Below are positions 18,356 to 27,268 of a DNA stretch of 64,000 nucleotides, piece after piece. Within the stretch, counting starts at the first letter, position 1. Every line of letters starts with the position of its first letter. A program made the translations under genes and the position numbers. The notes beneath the pieces were generated by a model. That model ran no database searches and was not told where the DNA came from. It was given only the letters and a program-made list of their open reading frames with translations. This DNA comes from Ignavibacteria bacterium RIFOXYC2_FULL_35_21 (GTDB taxonomy: Bacteria; Bacteroidota; Ignavibacteria; Kapaibacteriales; UBA2268), in contig MHAY01000044.1 in assembly GCA_001804705.1 (NCBI GenBank), positions 1 through 64,000 of the forward strand, written 5' to 3'.

Positions 18356-18721
18356 TCATCTAATTCCTACCAAATGGGATTCACACTTCCTGCAATCGGA
18401 TGACCCAAAGCCTTTAGCAGGTACAAATGCTCCTTTTTTCTTCAGTATTTTTTGGTTGTAATAACATTCCTTTCTCTCTGTTGAAGAGTATTTCCTGACT
18501 TTCACAATTTCTGCATGTTTTGATGAGAGAAGGTAATCAATGTGCCAGTGGATTTTCTTTGCTCCTTCTATGTGCCTTGCGATTCTTTGTTCGAGGTTCT
18601 TCATTGCACTGCCTGTATAAATATAATTTCCTGCCGGAAAGAAACAAACACCAAGCGAGCCGACTCTGATTCTCAAATCCTTCTTCACTTTGATATATAA
18701 TTGATATGCACCTGAGTTCAT
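18356..18721 (-). CDS. Uri-superfamily (DUF123, GIY-YIG-like) endonuclease
   Basis: I place the start at 18721 (121 residues) because its ATG overlaps the TGA of the upstream dehydrogenase gene by 4 bp, a classic coupling. The protein matches the DUF123 family of GIY-YIG-fold nucleases: GAYQLYIKVKKDLRIRVGSL, FPAGNYIYTGSAMKNLEQRI (the modified GIY-YIG strand), IHWHIDYLLSS, and a Cys pair near the end (CRKCESHLVG). Archaeal and bacterial members are little studied. Co-expression with an SDR is probably incidental. Confidence 0.8.
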   Translation of the reverse strand: MNSGAYQLYIKVKKDLRIRVGSLGVCFFPAGNYIYTGSAMKNLEQRIARHIEGAKKIHWHIDYLLSSKHAEIVKVRKYSSTERKECYYNQKILKKKGAFVPAKGFGSSDCRKCESHLVGIR

Positions 18722-19491
18722 GGCTTCTTCTGATATTTGAAATGCGTAATTAACCAATCGAAAAGCGGGACAGGAAGCAGTTTCCCAATGAATGCACCAA
18801 GAATAATCGGCTTCGGAAACTTAATAGTTGATTTGTTTTGAGCAATTCCATCAACAATAATTTTTGCGGCTTTGTCAGATTCCATAAGCATTGGCATATA
18901 AAATTCATTCTTAGCTGTCATGTTAGATTTGATGAAACCGGGTTTAACTGTTATGACTTTTATTCCAAATTTCTTTAATTCGATTCTTGCCGATTCAAGA
19001 AAATTACTCATAGCCGCCTTACTCGAAGAATAAGCCGACACACCGGGTATTCCCCTTGCATCAACAGGTGTGCCGATTCCAACTATTTTACCATATCCTT
19101 GTGTCTTCATTATCGGAAGAACAGCAGAAACTCCGATGGCAATTCCGAAAACATTAACATCATAGATGTACTTGAATGTATCGAGATTCATTCCGTCAAT
19201 ATATTCACTTCCTCCTATTCCGGCATTTAGTATCGCTATATCAATACCACCAAATGTTTTCAGAGCAAAATCAACTGAAGAGTTCATATTCTCTTGTATC
19301 GTAACATCACATACCTTAACAAAGCCTTTCCCGCCCTTGCTTTCGAGCAACTCTTTCGTTATGTTCAACTGCTCTTCATTTCTTGCAAGGAGTAAAACAT
19401 CAGCCCCTCTTCTTCCGTATTCGACAGCCAAAGCCCTGCCAATACCGCTTGAAGCACCTGTTATTAATACTCTCAGTATTTTTTTATTCAT
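18718..19491 (-). CDS. Short-chain dehydrogenase/reductase (SDR)
   Basis: A 257-residue classical SDR. The NAD(P)-binding TGASSGIGRALA is at residues ~12-23, NAG in LNAGIG, the catalytic Ser/Tyr/Lys motif reads YSSSKAAMSNF, and KPGFIKSNMT completes the fold. The C-terminal helix (GKLLPVPLFDWLITHFKY) is hydrophobic and could associate with the membrane, as in DltE/YqjQ-like SDRs. Substrate unknown. Its stop overlaps the start of the Uri-type gene. Confidence 0.88.
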   Translation of the reverse strand: MNKKILRVLITGASSGIGRALAVEYGRRGADVLLLARNEEQLNITKELLESKGGKGFVKVCDVTIQENMNSSVDFALKTFGGIDIAILNAGIGGSEYIDGMNLDTFKYIYDVNVFGIAIGVSAVLPIMKTQGYGKIVGIGTPVDARGIPGVSAYSSSKAAMSNFLESARIELKKFGIKVITVKPGFIKSNMTAKNEFYMPMLMESDKAAKIIVDGIAQNKSTIKFPKPIILGAFIGKLLPVPLFDWLITHFKYQKKP

Positions 19492-19513
19492 TGGTATTAT
19501 TAAAGAATAAAAT

Positions 19514-19690
19514 TTTCAATTTCTAATTTTCAATTTTCAATCAATTATCAATGTTCAATTTCTAAGTATTTCAATTATTTTAGAAATTTTAAAATACCAA
19601 AGAATTAAATCCTCAAAATGTTTGTTAGTTTTTAATATTAGAAATTCTATATTTATTGAAAATTACAAAATTGAAAATTATAAATTTTGA
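19514..19690. repeat. AT-rich gene-free spacer with heptamer array
   Basis: TTTCAAT, TTCTAAT, TTTCAAT and TTTCAAT run in 7-bp register from 19514, and the spacer then continues as short TTGAAAATT-type repeats to about 19690. I see no gene; the composition resembles the flanks of the four-helix-bundle cassette at 50.3-50.8 kb. Confidence 0.5.
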
Positions 19691-19718
19691 TATTTTTATA
19701 TAATTCAATTATCAATGC

Positions 19719-20612
19719 TTATTTAAGCGAATGGATAAGAACATTCATGTTATAGAAGAGCAAATCGAAATAATTATTCCTTCCTGCAACTCCACCATTC
19801 GGGTCAAGCTGAGCGAGACTGATTCCGAGAGATTCGGCAATCACCTTCGCAGGACCGGGATTAAGCTGTGGCTCAGTGAAAATAGCTTTAACGCCCGATT
19901 TTTTTATTTTGCTGATTAAATCACCTGTGTGCCTTACTGATGGCTCAACTCCGGGGTCAATTTCAATAGCACCACCGTAATTCAATCCGTATCTTTTGAT
20001 GAAATACCTGAATGAAGGATGAAAAAGGAATATTGATTTTCCACGTATTTGGACAGTTCTCGCCTGAATCTGTAAATTCAGAAGTTCAAGTCTTGCGATA
20101 AACACTTTGGCATTATTACGATAATTATTTTCATTTGCTTTATCCAACCTGATAAGAATTTCTGTCAATTTCCCGACAAGAGTTTTTACAGCGAGAGGGT
20201 CGGTCCAGAAATGCGGGTCAATGATATCAGAGCCTGATTCGTGAGATTCATTGCCGTGTCTGTACGACTCTGCAAAGTTCATTTTATACTCAGCGGGCAA
20301 ATAATCCATTAATCTTATAACATTTTTAGCTTGAATTTTCACTGCCCAGCCATCCAATTCTTCCGAAACATAAAAAAGTGCTTTTGCTTTTTCCATTTTT
20401 TTAATATCAGAAGGATTCGGTGCAAATGTATGAGGCGAAGCTCCGGGAGGCACAAGTACCGAAACATCGGCGATATTATGTGTTAATTCATCCAGAATAA
20501 ATTTCACCGGAAATCCCGTTACAACATAATCAGGTTTTGCAGAAATTACAGTCTGAACCTCAATAATTGTCAAAAATATAGAAATCAGATAATAAGGAAT
20601 AATTTTTTTCAT
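19719..20612 (-). CDS. Zinc/manganese-type ABC transporter substrate-binding protein (ZnuA/TroA family)
   Basis: A 297-residue exported protein with a signal peptide (residues ~1-24). It follows the cluster A-I metal-binding fold: VVTGFPVKFILDELTHN, VPPGASPHTFAPNPSDI with the first metal His, DPHFWTDPLAVKTLVGKL with the second, FLFHPSFRYFIKRYGL with the third, and AIFTEPQLNPGPAKVIAES near the end. The His-rich loop of ZnuA is reduced to RHGNESHESG. No permease or ATPase gene is adjacent, so it either works with a distant transporter or delivers metal otherwise. Confidence 0.88.
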   Translation of the reverse strand: MKKIIPYYLISIFLTIIEVQTVISAKPDYVVTGFPVKFILDELTHNIADVSVLVPPGASPHTFAPNPSDIKKMEKAKALFYVSEELDGWAVKIQAKNVIRLMDYLPAEYKMNFAESYRHGNESHESGSDIIDPHFWTDPLAVKTLVGKLTEILIRLDKANENNYRNNAKVFIARLELLNLQIQARTVQIRGKSIFLFHPSFRYFIKRYGLNYGGAIEIDPGVEPSVRHTGDLISKIKKSGVKAIFTEPQLNPGPAKVIAESLGISLAQLDPNGGVAGRNNYFDLLFYNMNVLIHSLK

Positions 20613-20706
20613 AATAAATTTTATATTGTTTTAAATAACGCATGCAATTACGTAAAACAAAAGTATTAATTTTGGTATAATTTGTGCAGTTATCTTATAA
20701 TTAATT

Positions 20707-20802
20707 GAATAGCCACGACTTTTAAGTAGTGGGGGGCTATTAAATAAGAGAGGGATTAATCCCCAAAATTAGCATTCACCAATCTAAAGATTGGTGTTAT
20801 TC
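20707..20802 (+). repeat. REP-like palindromic element, copy C (shortened)
   Basis: Starts GAATAGCCACGACTTTTAAG and ends CACCAATCTAAAGATTGGTG plus TTATTC. It has an internal deletion (96 bp against about 130). One stem position is mismatched (CCACGACTT against AAGTAGTGG), intermediate between copies A and B. Confidence 0.8.
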
Positions 20803-20899
20803 TTATAAAATAATGGTTATCATATATTTTATAAACCCAAATTATGGGTTAATTATTTGTGAAAAATTGATTAATTTATAAACTAATAAAAAATCCTTT

Positions 20900-23854
20900 A
20901 TGGTTTCACTCAATCAAACTATGACGGTACATAGAAAAAAGATGACAAAGTTTTTAATGTTCGCTGTGTTATTCATAGCTTTATCAGGAACAGCACAGGC
21001 ACAGCTCGAGTATGCAAGTCCGTCGAACTGGATGTTTCCCGATGGAAATCCTGAAGGCACTCATTATCAGAAAATTATATCACAGCCTCAACCATTGAAT
21101 TATTTTGCAATAAAATGGTCATCATCAGCCATTGCAGGCGATGTTCAGCCACTCATCGGGAATATAATCAATAACTCCAAAATTTATTCAATCTATAATT
21201 ATGCTCCAAATGAGATTTGTGCTGTGATTGGCGATAAAATTGTTTTACTCGATGCTACCGGTAAAAAGGTCGAGACCGAACTACCTAAAACAACTTCAGG
21301 AATAAAATCTATTTCTATATTATTTGATACTACTGATACATATATAAACTCAAGACCCGGAAGTCTTCTTATTCTGGGACTTGAAACGATGGAAGTCGAA
21401 AACCTAAGGGACAGCCTTGCTTTTTCTTATATTGCAGGATATGACCCTGTTTTCAGGCAGTTCAAAATACTGAACAGGCTTGCATTGGATTTGCGTCCAT
21501 TCAATCCGAATATTTTTGCAAGTATTAAGCCAGTTTTTGCTAAGAAAACGAATAACGAGGTTTCGATATTCTCGATTATAAACATGAGCAAGCCGGATAC
21601 AACGGCACCTATTGCTCCATTCTTCAGGGGTATGGTTCAGTTCAATACAGGAAATCTTATACAGGCATTTCCATATCCCGATGTAGGCGATATCAATTCA
21701 TCGAGAGTAATGCTCGGTCCTGAGTGTCACAAGGGACAGCCGTCACTTTCGACTTATAACTGGTCTCTGAATATGTTATTGCCAATATATCCTGCATTTA
21801 ATATAATTGATACAATTCAAAGTACTGTACTTGGAACTTCGACAGAAACCAATACACCTTATCTTGTAGGATTGAACCTGACGGATACTGTTGTTTATAG
21901 TGGTATCGGAGCAATACCTTTGAGCAGTTCAATTCCTGCAACAAGCTCAAGACCTTTTATAAAACCTTATTATATTAACATCAATGACCAAAATAATCTT
22001 GCAGATAGTATTTTCATTTTAATGGCGGAACAATACAACGGACTTGACAGTTCACACGGACAGGCGAGACTGCATTTGCTAAGCACACAAGGAACATTTT
22101 TAACATTGCCGCAGGAACAAAACCCCGTTGACAATCCATCTTTTAATGGAACTGATAATCATTACTGGTCTGTGGCTGTCGGAAACGTTGACGGCTTGAT
22201 AACAAATTCATGGTTCCCATATTATCCGAATAATTCCGGCAATGAGCTTGTCGTAACGCAGAGTTCGAGAGACTTTGCTGTGGCTCAAAACAGGCTTTCA
22301 ATAATGAGATACAACAGCGGAGTAAGGCAGTTGAAACCATCTCCACCCAACACTTACTTATTTCAATTTGATACATTATGTTCACAACGAATAAACGGAT
22401 GGGTTGCCGCTGTAAACGATTTAGACGGTGCGGCAGATAAAAAGGATGAAATCATTCTTGTTGACGGCTCGACTATGAGAATAATGAGGATGAGGGATTA
22501 TGCGGATTTGCAGTTCCGCGCAGGTTATCCTTTCGACACTGTTTTTACATATACTTTTACAGGACAGACTATTTCAAACGCTTCAATTGCAGATTTGGAG
22601 GGTGACGGACTGAATGATTTGATTATTACGACATTCGACAGCACTTATGTTTTCGGAACCATACTTGCAAACGCTATTGATGTGGTAGAGCCATTGACAA
22701 CGAATACATATTGTGCGGGAGATACGGTTTTCATACGATGGGCAAATATCGTTAAAGACAGGAATGGTGTGAATATACTGTATAAGCCGCTTCCGGGATA
22801 TTTCCCGAATGATACGACAATTATAATTCATAATTCATATCCAAATACAAGAGATACTGTTACATATTTATATATTGTTGACAGCATGACACTTGGTACA
22901 CAGGGTTATTTCATCGTTGAGAATGAATTTCAGAAGCATGTGAAAGACAGCACTGCTGTTCAGATATTCAACAAGCCACATCTTGACAGCATACAATTCA
23001 ATCAGTTGATGTTTGAGCCGGGTGAAACTTTGACAGCAAGCGGAGTGGCTCTATGCGTTGATTCTGTTGCATTAGAATACAAATACAGAAGTGATTCGAC
23101 CTGGACAAAAATGACAATTATAACAGTTGGAAATAATCAGAATTTCAGCATTGATGCTATTATACCATGTGTGAATTTCTTCCGCTGTGACAGTGCTGAT
23201 GAGGATAGCCTTCTGTTCATCCAGCTACTTGGAATAAAGGGAATATATACCGATACATCATTAAGTACATCAATCAGAATTAATCCGGTTCCGTTTCCTG
23301 TTGTAGTTGATACATGTCCTTCAATATGTAAAACAAGATTTTTTTCGTGGAACCCTGCCATACTCCAATTTGCTTGTGACAGCATGGGAATTTATGTGTC
23401 ATACAATTGCACGGGTTCTTACGAACTATTAGCAAATGTCGCACTGACAGACGGGCAGTATGAGTGGGATTTACCTCTGAATCTTCCGGATTGTGTTACA
23501 GTCAGATTCTGCTGTGTGAATTCATGCATCAGGTTTGACACAAATTTGACTAACAACCGTGTGCAGTACATCAATATCGTTGCGCCGAATCCGTTCAAGC
23601 CTCCGCTTGAAACTGCTGATATTGTTTACAAAGTTCCTGCGGAAACGAATGTTACAATAAGAATCATAGACCAAAATAACAGGCTGGTAGCCGAACTTGC
23701 AAACAGTAAACTATGTTTTCCAGATATTTCTTACTGCGAGAAATGGAACGGAACAATATGGAACGGCTCTTATGCGGCAAACGGTATGTATTATATCGTT
23801 CTTGAAATGTCAAATGGGATAAAAGAAGTACATCCAATATTTGTTAGGAAATAA
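20900..23854 (+). CDS. Large secreted protein with FlgD/T9SS-like C-terminal domain
   Basis: A 984-residue exported protein of unknown function. The likely signal peptide is MTKFLMFAVLFIALSGTAQA, so translation may begin at an internal Met (codon 8 or 15) rather than at 20900. The middle resembles FG-GAP/VCBS-like repeats (DLDGAADKKDEIILVDGS, ASIADLEGDGLNDLIITTF), then Ig-like beta-sandwich segments, and a final segment FKPPLETADIVYKVPAETNV to EVHPIFVRK like FlgD-Ig/T9SS terminal domains. A Cys-rich part (VVDTCPSICKTRFF, FCCVNSCIRFD) precedes it. Likely a surface protein. Confidence 0.75.
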   Translation: MVSLNQTMTVHRKKMTKFLMFAVLFIALSGTAQAQLEYASPSNWMFPDGNPEGTHYQKIISQPQPLNYFAIKWSSSAIAGDVQPLIGNIINNSKIYSIYNYAPNEICAVIGDKIVLLDATGKKVETELPKTTSGIKSISILFDTTDTYINSRPGSLLILGLETMEVENLRDSLAFSYIAGYDPVFRQFKILNRLALDLRPFNPNIFASIKPVFAKKTNNEVSIFSIINMSKPDTTAPIAPFFRGMVQFNTGNLIQAFPYPDVGDINSSRVMLGPECHKGQPSLSTYNWSLNMLLPIYPAFNIIDTIQSTVLGTSTETNTPYLVGLNLTDTVVYSGIGAIPLSSSIPATSSRPFIKPYYININDQNNLADSIFILMAEQYNGLDSSHGQARLHLLSTQGTFLTLPQEQNPVDNPSFNGTDNHYWSVAVGNVDGLITNSWFPYYPNNSGNELVVTQSSRDFAVAQNRLSIMRYNSGVRQLKPSPPNTYLFQFDTLCSQRINGWVAAVNDLDGAADKKDEIILVDGSTMRIMRMRDYADLQFRAGYPFDTVFTYTFTGQTISNASIADLEGDGLNDLIITTFDSTYVFGTILANAIDVVEPLTTNTYCAGDTVFIRWANIVKDRNGVNILYKPLPGYFPNDTTIIIHNSYPNTRDTVTYLYIVDSMTLGTQGYFIVENEFQKHVKDSTAVQIFNKPHLDSIQFNQLMFEPGETLTASGVALCVDSVALEYKYRSDSTWTKMTIITVGNNQNFSIDAIIPCVNFFRCDSADEDSLLFIQLLGIKGIYTDTSLSTSIRINPVPFPVVVDTCPSICKTRFFSWNPAILQFACDSMGIYVSYNCTGSYELLANVALTDGQYEWDLPLNLPDCVTVRFCCVNSCIRFDTNLTNNRVQYINIVAPNPFKPPLETADIVYKVPAETNVTIRIIDQNNRLVAELANSKLCFPDISYCEKWNGTIWNGSYAANGMYYIVLEMSNGIKEVHPIFVRK

Positions 23855-23918
23855 ACGTTATTAGTTTATTATTTTTTTGTAACCTTACTATTGTTATACA
23901 AATAAAAAGAAAATAATC

Positions 23919-24614
23919 ATGAGAATACTTGTTGTTGAAGACGAAAAGAAAGTATCTAATTTCATAAAGCAGGGCCTTGAAGAAGAAAGATACATTGTCG
24001 AAGTTGTCAATGATGGAGTTTCAGGCCTGGAAATGGCTATGAACAATCAATTCGATGCAATTCTTCTGGATGTCATGCTCCCCGGTAAAGACGGATTTAC
24101 TGTGTTGAGTGAACTTCGTGAAGCCGGTGTTTCAACACCAATTTTAATGTTGACAGCCAAAGGGACAACCGAGGACAGGGTGCATGGACTCGACCTTGGT
24201 GCCGATGATTACCTTCCCAAACCGTTCAGCTTCGATGAGCTTGCGGCTCGGTTGCGTTCAATCCTCAGGCGTTCCAGCCCCGAAAAGACTACTAAGTTAA
24301 AATGTGGCGACCTTGTACTCGATACGGTTTCACATCTTGCTTTCAGGTTCGGGCAGGAAATCGAGCTAACAACAAAAGAATATGCTTTGCTCGAGTACCT
24401 GATTCGCAACAAAAACAGGATTCTCAGCCGCAGTACAATAACTCAGCATGTATGGAAGCACAGCTTCGACCCCGAATCGAATATTATTGATGTTTATATC
24501 AAACGCCTTCGTTCCAAGATAGAAAATGAAGATGGCTCCAAGCCTTTGCTACAGAGCATTCGCGGCGTAGGTTACAGAATGAGGGATTTACATCATGAGA
24601 AGAGCCACGCTTAA
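23919..24614 (+). CDS. OmpR/PhoB-family response regulator
   Basis: A 231-residue two-component regulator. The receiver domain has acidic pocket EDE (residues ~6-8), phosphoacceptor Asp in ILLDVMLPGKDGF (~51), Thr/Ser in MLTAKG and Lys in LPKPFS. The winged-helix DNA-binding half begins KLKCGDLVLDTVS and ends SIRGVGYRMRD. Close to CopR/MprA-type regulators. The expected sensor kinase is not adjacent, so it is an orphan here. A heptanucleotide array starts 14 bp past the stop. Confidence 0.92.
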   Translation: MRILVVEDEKKVSNFIKQGLEEERYIVEVVNDGVSGLEMAMNNQFDAILLDVMLPGKDGFTVLSELREAGVSTPILMLTAKGTTEDRVHGLDLGADDYLPKPFSFDELAARLRSILRRSSPEKTTKLKCGDLVLDTVSHLAFRFGQEIELTTKEYALLEYLIRNKNRILSRSTITQHVWKHSFDPESNIIDVYIKRLRSKIENEDGSKPLLQSIRGVGYRMRDLHHEKSHA

Positions 24615-24627
24615 GTGTGAGTTTTGG

Positions 24628-24655
24628 GTGTTGCGTGTTAAGTGTTGAGTGCTGA
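24628..24655. repeat. Heptanucleotide array after the response-regulator gene
   Basis: GTGTTGC, GTGTTAA, GTGTTGA and GTGCTGA run in exact 7-bp register from 24628 to 24655, just after the stop at 24612-24614. Confidence 0.75.
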
Positions 24656-24812
24656 ATTGAAAATTCTATTTATATGTTGCTAATATAAATTAATTCCATA
24701 AAACTCATTGATTGTTATATTGAAATACTACTATCTTCTATTTTGTTATTAAGAAAATAATTTTAAAAAAAAAGTTTATTTAATCTCTTAAACTAAATTT
24801 TCAGAGAGTTCA

Positions 24813-25694
24813 ATGAGTTATTTTATAGCTAAAATTAAATACATTATCATTTTAACATCCATTTGCCTTTTTGCAGTTGCATGTAGGGAGAATACAACAA
24901 ATCCAATTGATGAAAAGGCCATTTATCAGGATTCCGGTAAGAAAGCTTTAGTTATTATTGTCGAAAACAAAGACCTGATTGCTTTCTCTGATGAAAATAT
25001 GTTCCGGTCATATAAGAGTGTAATATTACCGGTTATTTCGGACTTGTTTGGTGTGCCTGCCGATTCTATGAAGAATTTGACATTAGCTGAGATTGTTGAG
25101 AAATACGGTGAAACATGGCAGGTAAATCAAATTGCAGAAGCCGGTCAAAACTATTATGATAAAATTATAAAGCTAAACGATGAAACTGCAACTACAATAT
25201 GCTTTCTCGATTCACTCAAAATGCTCAGTTCTTATGGATATACAATTGATGTAGTACTTAACTTGCATGGTTCTATCACCTCTTTGGTTTTCACTGATGA
25301 GAGCATTGATATTGGCACATTAACGCAAAAAATAAAATCAACCGGAATTGAAATCCGTGCATTATACCAAACTTCATGCTATGGCAAATATGGTCTCGAT
25401 TTTTGGAATAACATCGGATTATATGCAGTAAACGGTGCAGAAGGTTTGAATAAAATCACATTATTCTCCGCAGTATATTTTATTCAAGAGTGGATTTCAG
25501 GAAAAACCTATGAAGAGGCTGTTTATTCTGCATACAATTTGGAAATTCAAAAACTCAGGACATATAATAATATTTTACCGGTTGATTTATATTTCCTCAC
25601 GCAGGAGACATTACTTAACAGCCTGCAAAGAGTGGCAGGAAAGGATACGAAGATTTTATGGGAGAATGTTCCTGCAAAAGTAGTGCTGTTTTGA
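24813..25694 (+). CDS. Lipoprotein with caspase-fold (clostripain-like) cysteine peptidase domain
   Basis: A 293-residue protein with a lipobox (LFAVAC, Cys ~24). In the second half VVLNLHGS (His ~151) and LYQTSCYGKYGLDFW (Cys ~189) reproduce the His-Cys dyad and strand order of clan CD peptidases (C11/caspase-like). The following GLYAVNGAEGLNK and WISGKTYEEAV are also seen in that family. The N-terminal half contains a QIAEAGQNYYDKI-type helix. Membrane-anchored, probably outer membrane or periplasmic. Substrate unknown. The Gly after His is present; no inhibitor or adaptor gene is adjacent. Confidence 0.6.
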   Translation: MSYFIAKIKYIIILTSICLFAVACRENTTNPIDEKAIYQDSGKKALVIIVENKDLIAFSDENMFRSYKSVILPVISDLFGVPADSMKNLTLAEIVEKYGETWQVNQIAEAGQNYYDKIIKLNDETATTICFLDSLKMLSSYGYTIDVVLNLHGSITSLVFTDESIDIGTLTQKIKSTGIEIRALYQTSCYGKYGLDFWNNIGLYAVNGAEGLNKITLFSAVYFIQEWISGKTYEEAVYSAYNLEIQKLRTYNNILPVDLYFLTQETLLNSLQRVAGKDTKILWENVPAKVVLF

Positions 25695-25711
25695 ATCTAT
25701 AAATGATATTT

Positions 25712-25734
25712 CTGTCAGGTGTAACTCCTGACAG
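25712..25734. repeat. GTAACTCCTGAC hairpin repeat
   Basis: CTGTCAGG and CCTGACAG (8-bp stem) flank TGTAACT. Same family as 11229 and 26264. It follows the caspase-fold gene. Confidence 0.65.
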
Positions 25735-25762
25735 GGATCGGTAGTTTATTTTCAAATCCTTT

Positions 25763-26122
25763 TTATACAAGCATGGCTCTCATTGGTTTGATTACTCTGC
25801 TCAAGGGGTCTAAGATTAACCCGAAAATTTTAAGCGTTACAGCTCCTAAAAGGTTTTCATCGTCACCATCTTCTCCAAGAATAACAGGTGTATGTCCCTC
25901 TGCCTGAACGAAAGGTAATTTAAGAAAACATTCAGATATATTTCTTTTTATTCTGGAACCGTCTGCAAGTATAAATTCCATTTCTCTTTGTGGTTTTAAT
26001 TCCAATTCTTTCCAAATAGGTTTTGTTACCATAGAATAGCTGGCTCCGCTATCAACCAACATGTTGATTTCTTTTTGCTTTTGAATATTTTCGACCGAAG
26101 CCTCAACGAAAATCAAGCCCAT
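25763..26122 (-). CDS. Retropepsin-like aspartic protease domain protein
   Basis: The 119-residue protein has a single retroviral-type aspartyl protease half: MLVDSGASYSMVTKPIWKEL gives the DSGA catalytic triad-type motif (Asp ~24), followed by MEFILADGSRI, ISECFLKLPF and VILGEDGDDENLLGAVTLKI, which corresponds to the second hydrophobic-Gly motif. Such one-domain proteins act as homodimers. No signal peptide, so probably cytoplasmic. Similar small clan AA proteins are frequent in cyanobacteria and Bacteroidota; function unknown. Confidence 0.8.
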   Translation of the reverse strand: MGLIFVEASVENIQKQKEINMLVDSGASYSMVTKPIWKELELKPQREMEFILADGSRIKRNISECFLKLPFVQAEGHTPVILGEDGDDENLLGAVTLKIFGLILDPLSRVIKPMRAMLV

Positions 26123-26227
26123 GATTTTTCTCGCAAAATAAAATAAAAATTTATTATCTAAATATACATTAAACTAAGAATAAGACGAAATAAAGTTTTA
26201 TAACGAATTCAAGAAACCCCCTGAATC

Positions 26228-26282
26228 CCCCTTTGAAAAAGGGGGAAATATGTTTCCTTCTGTAAGGAGTAACTCCTGACAA
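26228..26282. repeat. Two short hairpin repeats in a gene-free spacer
   Basis: CCCCCTTTGAAAAAGGGGG (26228-26246) followed by AAGGAGTAACTCCTGACA (26264-26282), another member of the GTAACTCCTGAC family. Confidence 0.6.
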
Positions 26283-26313
26283 GGATTGTGAGATTGTTAC
26301 AATTACGAATATA

Positions 26314-26347
26314 ATATCAACCGCAGGAAAAAACCTGCGGTTGATAT
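26314..26347 (-). terminator. Strong hairpin after the barrel-protein gene
   Basis: ATATCAACCGCAGG (26314-26327) and CCTGCGGTTGATAT (26334-26347) form a perfect 14-bp stem with loop AAAAAA, 15 bp beyond the minus-strand stop at 26362. No strong T tract follows on the minus strand, so it may stabilise the mRNA end as well as terminate. Confidence 0.7.
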
Positions 26348-26361
26348 CGAATAAATATTAA

Positions 26362-26976
26362 TTAAAAGTAAATATTCGCTCCGACTGCCGAGCCGCCGAG
26401 ATTGAGTGTATTCTGGTTGCTCATTGCAGCAGAGTATGAAAGCATATTATATCCAAAACCCATCTGGATAAAAACTGATAAGGTTTTTGATGAATTAAGG
26501 AAACCTTCAGCACCAAAACATGCGAATATCATTATCAAAGAATTTGTTACTTCATCATTTCCTGAAGTAAATTTCGGCAAATTAGTAAAGCTGAATCCTG
26601 CTCCGAGATAGGTCATAACATCGCCATGTCTTAGGTAATATTTTCCTCCTGCAGTAAACGAAAGTGTAGTTACAGCATCAGGTGAAGGACCAGATTGAGG
26701 TGTTTGACCTACACTTAGATACCCTACACCGAATTGCAAGGCAAATGATTGGCTAAATAAGTAAACCAGATTTGCAGAGGCTGTAGGAGCAAATGTTACA
26801 TTACTTAATGAACCACTTGGCAAAGCTACAGATTGAGTTATTCCGGCAGGTAAAGCTATTCCTGCATTTAATCCCCAGGCACCGCTTCCGAATTGTGCGT
26901 TTGAAGCTAAGGTTAGACTTAAGGTTATAATAATAGCTATTATAATCCTATTAGAAATAGTGTGAAATCTATTCAT
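26362..26976 (-). CDS. Small outer-membrane beta-barrel protein
   Basis: I choose the ATG at 26976 (204 residues) because GGGGAA lies 7 bp upstream and it opens the signal peptide MNRFHTISNRIIIAIIITL, cleaved after SNAQ; the longer frame to 27024 lacks this. The mature protein has glycine-rich amphipathic strands (FALQFGVGYLSVGQ, TTLSFTAGGKYYLR, SVFIQMGFGYNMLS) and ends VGANIYF with the C-terminal Phe of barrel proteins. It belongs with the opacity-like porin families. A strong hairpin follows it. Confidence 0.78.
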   Translation of the reverse strand: MNRFHTISNRIIIAIIITLSLTLASNAQFGSGAWGLNAGIALPAGITQSVALPSGSLSNVTFAPTASANLVYLFSQSFALQFGVGYLSVGQTPQSGPSPDAVTTLSFTAGGKYYLRHGDVMTYLGAGFSFTNLPKFTSGNDEVTNSLIMIFACFGAEGFLNSSKTLSVFIQMGFGYNMLSYSAAMSNQNTLNLGGSAVGANIYF

Positions 26977-27211
26977 AAAAATTCCCCATAAGATTGTGAT
27001 AAAAATGTTATTTAAGTTTAACAATCTGACTAAGAAAGTAATCTTGATTCAAAAAGGATTTATAAATTATAATTAGATTATTCTACTTTTAAAAATAAGA
27101 TATTTTAAATTATTTATTTGTTAAACCTAAATCTAAATACAAATATAAAAATTTTGTTTTATTGAAAACAATAAAAAATTAATTTTTATTAAGAAGGTTA
27201 TTAGAGAAAAG

Positions 27212-27244
27212 TAAAAAAAAGCCCACTTTAAACTGCGGGCTTTA
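27212..27244 (-). terminator. Intrinsic terminator of the IPT/FGE lipoprotein gene
   Basis: On the minus strand AAAGCCCGCAGTTTAAAGTG runs into GGGCTTTTTTTTAC: stem AAGCCC/GGGCTT plus flanking pairs, then eight T residues. It lies 25 bp after the stop at 27269. Confidence 0.88.
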
Positions 27245-27268
27245 AAATGATTTGTTTAAATTGTTTTC

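Noticed and set aside
11267-20802. REP-like copies as a CRISPR array
   Set aside because: The copies are kilobases apart, have internal palindromes and inverted ends, and there are no regularly spaced short spacers or cas genes.
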